Shown: positions 22,339 through 25,613 of the stretch, piece by piece | Position numbering within the stretch: the first letter of the stretch is position 1 | Layout of the letters: each line of letters opens with the position of its first letter | Virus record (IMG/VR): IMGVR_UViG_3300007735_000534 | Coordinates: 1 to 25,613 of that record | Length of the DNA stretch: 25,613 bases | Reading direction: 5' to 3' (one strand) | Source of the DNA: a virus | Translations under genes and position numbers: made by a program | The notes under the pieces: model-generated | The model's input: the letters and a program-made list of their open reading frames with translations, nothing else | What the model was told of the DNA's origin: nothing | Databases searched by the model: none

Positions 22339-23091
22339 CCGCACCGCACCGAGACCCGCTCTCATATGCAAATCGTTTGCATCATCGCCAAGGGTAGGAC
22401 TCATGCACCACGGCAACCCGCTAGCCTTCGCAACCCGCTGCCCCGTGCCGCTCGCGTCATGATCGGCAACGATACGCCCGCCCGTAATGCGTGCCACATG
22501 CGCCAGATTGCCCGCGCTGAAGCACACCACCACCCGCACATCAGAAAACCGCAGCGCCGCTTGCACGCTAAGCCCGGTCGCGTAGCCTTCGACTAGCCAC
22601 GGCTCCCGACCCCGACCGAGCACGAACACCGCGCCTTTCGCACGCGTGCCTGGTATGAAGCGCTTTTCACCACTGACTTGGATTCTCTGGGCGCCCACCA
22701 CCCGCTGCGTATTTACATCCCTCATGGGTACGATCAGCTCTTCACCAACGACTAGCCCCTTCGCATCTGGGAATCCCTTCGCTTTCAGATAGGGATGCTG
22801 CGCCATGGTTGCCTTGTTGATCAGCTCCTGCGCCTGCTTGGCCGCCCGTGCGTGCTTGATACGCTCTTCACTATCGTCAAAGTATTTGATGAACTGGCTG
22901 ACCTTCTCACCATACCGGGCAAACGATTCCATGGTTGCCCAGTTCTTCACCACTCCTGAGTTGCCATCAAAGATGTAAGCACCATTCCTCTTGCGTGGCT
23001 TATCTACCGTGGGTACCCGGTGCCACCGGCCATCAGGTATGGCATGGTTGATGATCAAACCATGGGCCTGTGCATGTGCAACAAAACTCAT
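22309..23091 (-). CDS. Toprim-domain primase-like protein, 260 aa
   Basis: The second half is a Toprim domain as in DnaG/phage primases: LVEGYATGLSVQAAL with the conserved Glu (about 168), then VADHDASGTG with the DxD pair (210, 212) and GDDANDLH (235-242). The N-terminal half (HRVPTVDKPRKRNGAYIFDG, and PYLKAKGF) resembles the front part of phage and plasmid TraC/P4-type primases. No helicase domain is attached; the separate SF2 helicase two genes upstream may partner with it. It would make RNA primers for phage replication. Last gene of the leftward replication operon, four-base overlap with the zinc-ribbon gene. Confidence 0.8.
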   Translation of the reverse strand: MSFVAHAQAHGLIINHAIPDGRWHRVPTVDKPRKRNGAYIFDGNSGVVKNWATMESFARYGEKVSQFIKYFDDSEERIKHARAAKQAQELINKATMAQHPYLKAKGFPDAKGLVVGEELIVPMRDVNTQRVVGAQRIQVSGEKRFIPGTRAKGAVFVLGRGREPWLVEGYATGLSVQAALRFSDVRVVVCFSAGNLAHVARITGGRIVADHDASGTGQRVAKASGLPWCMSPTLGDDANDLHMRAGLGAVRSMLRDCVVG

Positions 23092-23573
23092 GTGTTGCGC
23101 TCCTTCAGCTTGGCTTCAATGGCTCGGGCAAAGTCGATGTAAGACCATTCAGCCGTCCAGTCGATCATGTGCCGATATGTCAAGATTTCCTCATCCGTCA
23201 GCCCCTGCCACTGGCGCGGCTGCTTGGGCGAGATGTCATCGCGCCGCTTCATGCGCCACTGTACTTGCAAATCGGGGTCATCAACCACCTTAAACACTTC
23301 GCTGGGACGCGGCTCGTACTTGGCAACACGCGACTCCACCTCATGGATCAGCCCGCAGTCGCAGCACTGCATCAAATAACCCTGTGGCTTGGGGCATACC
23401 CAGTCGCACCAACCATCTTCCAATGCTTCCTGCGGCTCGCACTGAACCGTACCCCACACGCCTACTTCCCCAACCGTTGCTAGATCTGACTTACAACAAT
23501 GCCCACACCTTGGACACTCAAAGTCATCAAGGTATGACCTTGGCTTCTGGTGCATGTTGTGATCCCCGCTCAT
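23088..23573 (-). CDS. Zinc-ribbon phage protein, 161 aa
   Basis: Two Cys groups are visible: FECPRCGHCCKSD (near residues 18-30) and YLMQCCDCGLIHEVESRV (near 64-82), with more Cys in WCDWVCPKP. The C-terminal helical part is QWRMKRRDD ... GLTDEEILTYRHMI and FARAIEAKLKERN. This layout is frequent in phage proteins next to replication genes, with unknown role. I chose the ATG at 23573 because it overlaps the stop of the helix-turn-helix gene (ATGA). It is directly preceded by GGGGAGGT, unusually close, so the ATG at 23555 with GGGGA seven bases upstream is an alternative. Confidence 0.7.
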   Translation of the reverse strand: MSGDHNMHQKPRSYLDDFECPRCGHCCKSDLATVGEVGVWGTVQCEPQEALEDGWCDWVCPKPQGYLMQCCDCGLIHEVESRVAKYEPRPSEVFKVVDDPDLQVQWRMKRRDDISPKQPRQWQGLTDEEILTYRHMIDWTAEWSYIDFARAIEAKLKERNT

Positions 23574-23746
23574 ACCTCCCCCCCAAGTAGTAGCCTCAGT
23601 GAATCCATGACCCAGTACTTCGGGCCTGTCGTTACCCCCGCGGCAATACGCCATATCGATGACTGCGTTACACCAATGGACTTGGCAATCTGGTGATGCG
23701 TCATGCCCCTAGCCTCCAGCGCCCTCACTATTTCCTGTGGCGTCAT
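23570..23746 (-). CDS. Small helix-turn-helix protein, 58 aa
   Basis: Read directly from the minus strand: MTPQEIVRALEARGMTHHQI, then AKSIGVTQSSIWRIAAGVTT, with a short helical tail. The QIAKSIGVTQSSIWRIAAG part is a classic helix-turn-helix with Ala and Gly at the expected turn positions. The gene fits exactly between its neighbours, its ATG overlapping the helicase stop and its stop overlapping the zinc-ribbon start, both as ATGA. It probably regulates transcription or plasmid-like replication control of the phage; targets are unknown. The dyads at 18805-18886 are candidate sites. Confidence 0.85.
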   Translation of the reverse strand: MTPQEIVRALEARGMTHHQIAKSIGVTQSSIWRIAAGVTTGPKYWVMDSLRLLLGGEV

Positions 23747-25266
23747 ACCAACCTCCGTGCAAACTTACTCTTTGCATACTTGATGACCTGCTGCTTGATC
23801 TTGTTCTGTGTAACCATCCTTGGCTCCACAAAGATCGCCTCGTGAAACTTCCACTTAGGCCAATCCCCTGTCAGGTTTTTGTACTGGGCCTTGGCAAATC
23901 GCTCAGCCGCCGCAAGATCCCCGCGCTTCCTGTCCTTGCTGATCTGCACAATCTCCCACCAAACCAGCCGCTTATCCGACATCCAATCCGATGACTTGGT
24001 GCCGCCAAACTCCACCATCTGACCCTGCACAGCAAATACATTACTCATTGCCCTGCGCTCTGCCCCGCACGATGGACACACCCGGCCGCGGAACATGTAC
24101 CCGCACGCCGTGCATTTGATCTCTGCCTTTTCTTTCTCAGTAGGCTCCTTGCGTACCTTGGCGTCTAGCTTTCCGTCTTCTAATTCCTGTACGCCATGGG
24201 CAAATACATCTACCTGATCCTCCCAGAACCTTGTCAGATTTCCTGCGTGATCCAGCCACACGGCGAAGTCCTTGCCGGGATGCGGGCGCATAACCCTGCC
24301 CATCTGCTGAATGTGACCCGATAATGATTTTCTATATGGCCTTGCACATACACCGATTTTAATATCTGTAACATCAAATCCTTTTGCCAATGCCTCACAA
24401 GATATTAATCCGATAATATCGCTATCAGGTTTTCTGAACTCTTCGATTAATTCCCTGCGTCGTTCGTTATTACCATCTTTATAACTGATCTGCTGAAAGT
24501 TATAACCCCTCTGTGCAAACTCCCTGCATAATTCCTCACCGTGTGCAACGGTTGCGCTAAATACAATGGTTTTAACTGGGCCATTAAAATGTTTATTGGT
24601 AGCCTCGATCCACTCGGACACGATGTCTCCGACGATCTCAACCCCTTGTTTTTCCATGTCTTTTTCTGCCCACTCGCCATCGAACTTAACCGCGGCGCCA
24701 CGCATATCCATCTCAGACTTCGCTACAAACATTTTAACGGGCACTAACCAACCATCATTAATTAGTTTATCGGTCGTGGTGCTGTTAACTACGTTACTAA
24801 ATATCTTTGATAATCCTTTTGTAAATGGTGTTGCAGTTAATCCAACAACCACCGCATTTGGATATCTATTAATGGCATCTGCTACAGATTTGAATACCGT
24901 ATGGCATTCATCTATAACAATTAACTTTGGCTCATTATCTATCTTGCGTCTTGCCAATGTCTGTGCGGATATAACCTGCACATATTCATATGGACGCCAG
25001 CGCCAGTGATCCGCCTGTATGACGCCATGAGGTACGCCATACCTATCCAGTGTTGTACTGGTCTGGTCTACCAGTGACACCCGATCGCATATGAACCAAG
25101 CTACGTTCTGCTTGGCCCTTGCTTCGTTCAGTAAGTAGCTGGCACTTACAGTCTTGCCCGCTCCGGTGGGCGCCACCAGGATCTGTGACCGGTGCCCCTT
25201 GCGGACACCATCACGTAGCTCATCCAGTGCTTTGATTTGGTAGTCACGCAGACTTTCGATCAGCAT
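23743..25266 (-). CDS. SF2 DNA/RNA helicase with C-terminal zinc ribbon, 507 aa
   Basis: Superfamily 2 motifs in order (numbered from the chosen start): Q-like RDYQIKALDEL at the N-terminus, Walker A APTGAGKT (about 32-39), DECH box IDECHT (119-122), GLTATP (142-147), motif V-like LAKGFDVTDI (about 293-302), and motif VI HIQQMGRVMRP (318-328). A four-Cys zinc ribbon CTAC ... CPSC follows (385-400). It resembles phage and RadD/UvrB-type helicases used in replication or recombination. I chose the ATG at 25266, with GGGGGGT four bases before it; the ATG at 25290 has no binding site. It overlaps the methyltransferase stop by seven bases. Positions 24320-24960 are AT-rich relative to the flanks. 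Confidence 0.9.
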   Translation of the reverse strand: MLIESLRDYQIKALDELRDGVRKGHRSQILVAPTGAGKTVSASYLLNEARAKQNVAWFICDRVSLVDQTSTTLDRYGVPHGVIQADHWRWRPYEYVQVISAQTLARRKIDNEPKLIVIDECHTVFKSVADAINRYPNAVVVGLTATPFTKGLSKIFSNVVNSTTTDKLINDGWLVPVKMFVAKSEMDMRGAAVKFDGEWAEKDMEKQGVEIVGDIVSEWIEATNKHFNGPVKTIVFSATVAHGEELCREFAQRGYNFQQISYKDGNNERRRELIEEFRKPDSDIIGLISCEALAKGFDVTDIKIGVCARPYRKSLSGHIQQMGRVMRPHPGKDFAVWLDHAGNLTRFWEDQVDVFAHGVQELEDGKLDAKVRKEPTEKEKAEIKCTACGYMFRGRVCPSCGAERRAMSNVFAVQGQMVEFGGTKSSDWMSDKRLVWWEIVQISKDRKRGDLAAAERFAKAQYKNLTGDWPKWKFHEAIFVEPRMVTQNKIKQQVIKYAKSKFARRLV

Positions 25267-25613
25267 GTTGACCCCCCAAGAATTCTCCATGCTGTTGCTG
25301 CCACTGCTGGAATCTGTCCATTTCCAATGGCTCCAAGCGCGTCCATCCTTTGGGCCATGTCATCAATTCCTCGGAAAGTTCCGGAAAGTACTTCATCGGT
25401 ATATTGCTCTCGAAATAAACGTAAGTTATCTTTTCTGTTGGCGGAGATTTTCCAAGGGAAATTCGTTTTGACCTTGAGTTTTTGATCCACTTTTCTTTTC
25501 CGTGTTGCACACCATCCGACTTTGTTGGGGTGGGCCAGAATCCAAATTCTGTCTCGTTTTGTGTTGATTCCAATGGAGTCACCTCCCAACACTCCCCATC
25601 TCGCATCAAACCC
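25244..25613 (-). CDS. Overlapping second reading frame with methyltransferase-locus-like sequence (partial, uncertain)
   Basis: One base out of phase with the methyltransferase, open from the edge for 122 sense codons. It reads GLMRDGECWEVTPLES, GFWPTPTKSDG and later LMTWPKGWTRLEPLEMDRFQ with QQWQQQHGEF. From memory, WPTP-x-x-SDG and WLMGWP-x-GWT-x-L-x-PL-x-x-DK blocks occur in proteins annotated at phage C5-methyltransferase loci. It ends inside the helicase start region. Whether it is translated, or is a frameshift copy of the methyltransferase, cannot be told from this window. Confidence 0.4.
   Translation of the reverse strand, partial: GLMRDGECWEVTPLESTQNETEFGFWPTPTKSDGVQHGKEKWIKNSRSKRISLGKSPPTEKITYVYFESNIPMKYFPELSEELMTWPKGWTRLEPLEMDRFQQWQQQHGEFLGGQHADRKSA
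25260..25613 (-). CDS. C5 cytosine DNA methyltransferase, C-terminal part (partial)
   Basis: Open from the window edge. Reads GFDARWGVLGGDSIG, then TKRDRIWILAHPN, which matches motif VIII (Q-x-R-x-R) surroundings of C5 methyltransferases, and ends MDALGAIGNGQIPAVAATAW, which is motif X (G-N-x-x-x-P) that completes the cofactor pocket. Only about 60 residues separate the two, so the target-recognition part is short. The catalytic PC and ENV motifs would lie outside the window. It would methylate phage DNA, probably against host restriction. The last bases overlap the helicase start. Most of this stretch is also open in a second frame (next entry). Confidence 0.82.
   Translation of the reverse strand, partial: GFDARWGVLGGDSIGINTKRDRIWILAHPNKVGWCATRKRKVDQKLKVKTNFPWKISANRKDNLRLFREQYTDEVLSGTFRGIDDMAQRMDALGAIGNGQIPAVAATAWRILGGSTC

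Noticed and set aside
22366-22382. Perfect 17-base inverted repeat with 7-base arms near the end of the Toprim gene
   Set aside because: It encodes the conserved GDDANDLH region of the Toprim domain, has no T-run and is the size expected by chance in a window of this length. It may still pair in RNA but is not supported as a terminator.
23574-23654. Extension of the zinc-ribbon gene upstream to 23654
   Set aside because: The extra residues overlap the helix-turn-helix gene in another frame, have no ribosome binding site and read as low-quality sequence. The overlap start at 23573 explains the locus better.
1-25613. CRISPR array, integrase or attachment site
   Set aside because: No regularly spaced repeats, recombinase motifs or direct-repeat borders were seen, so lysogeny cannot be argued from this window.

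Overview
The window is a piece of a tailed double-stranded DNA bacteriophage genome (Caudoviricetes), cut at both ends through genes. It carries a complete head-morphogenesis module: small and large terminase, portal, GroES-like co-chaperonin, scaffold and a Mu gpT-like major capsid protein. It also carries part of a replication and DNA-modification module. No integrase, tRNA, rRNA or CRISPR array is visible. Portal and adaptor types suggest a short-tailed phage of a Gram-negative, probably proteobacterial, aquatic host. The host and tail assignments are inference.

Layout. (1) About 1-18758 is read leftward. In transcription order it holds small terminase, a small protein, a LexA-like winged-helix protein, large terminase, portal, a small protein, GroES-like protein, scaffold, a virion-type protein, a decoration-like protein and the major capsid protein. 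Tandem hairpins, including a strong intrinsic terminator, follow the capsid gene. A new promoter then serves an HNH homing-endonuclease-like gene whose ribosome binding site lies in a hairpin. After it come two more structural-type genes, a run of small basic proteins (DUF6321-, DUF6496- and DUF5872-like, several sharing a C-terminal GKT[K/R]G motif), a 1574-residue virion-type protein with an SGNH hydrolase domain, and a partial head-tail adaptor-like gene. (2) About 18759-18948 is a divergent control region with two opposed sigma70-like promoters, each overlapped by a dyad that looks like an operator. (3) About 18949-22338 is a rightward, tightly packed cluster of 11 small genes of unknown function, including one Cys-rich protein of 231 residues. 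(4) About 22309-25613 is leftward again: partial C5 DNA methyltransferase, SF2 helicase, a 58-residue helix-turn-helix protein, a zinc-ribbon protein and a Toprim primase-like protein. These are joined by overlaps of a few bases and probably form one operon.

Most notable signals: the promoter/hairpin arrangement in front of the HNH gene, which resembles the known T4 I-TevI regulatory design; two copies of a palindromic repeat element, one between genes and one inside the small terminase gene; two overlapping reading frames at the right edge that both look like phage methyltransferase-locus proteins; and the family of small proteins sharing a C-terminal motif. Base composition looks uneven by eye: the rightward cluster is GC-richer, while the ATPase cores of the terminase and helicase genes are AT-rich islands.
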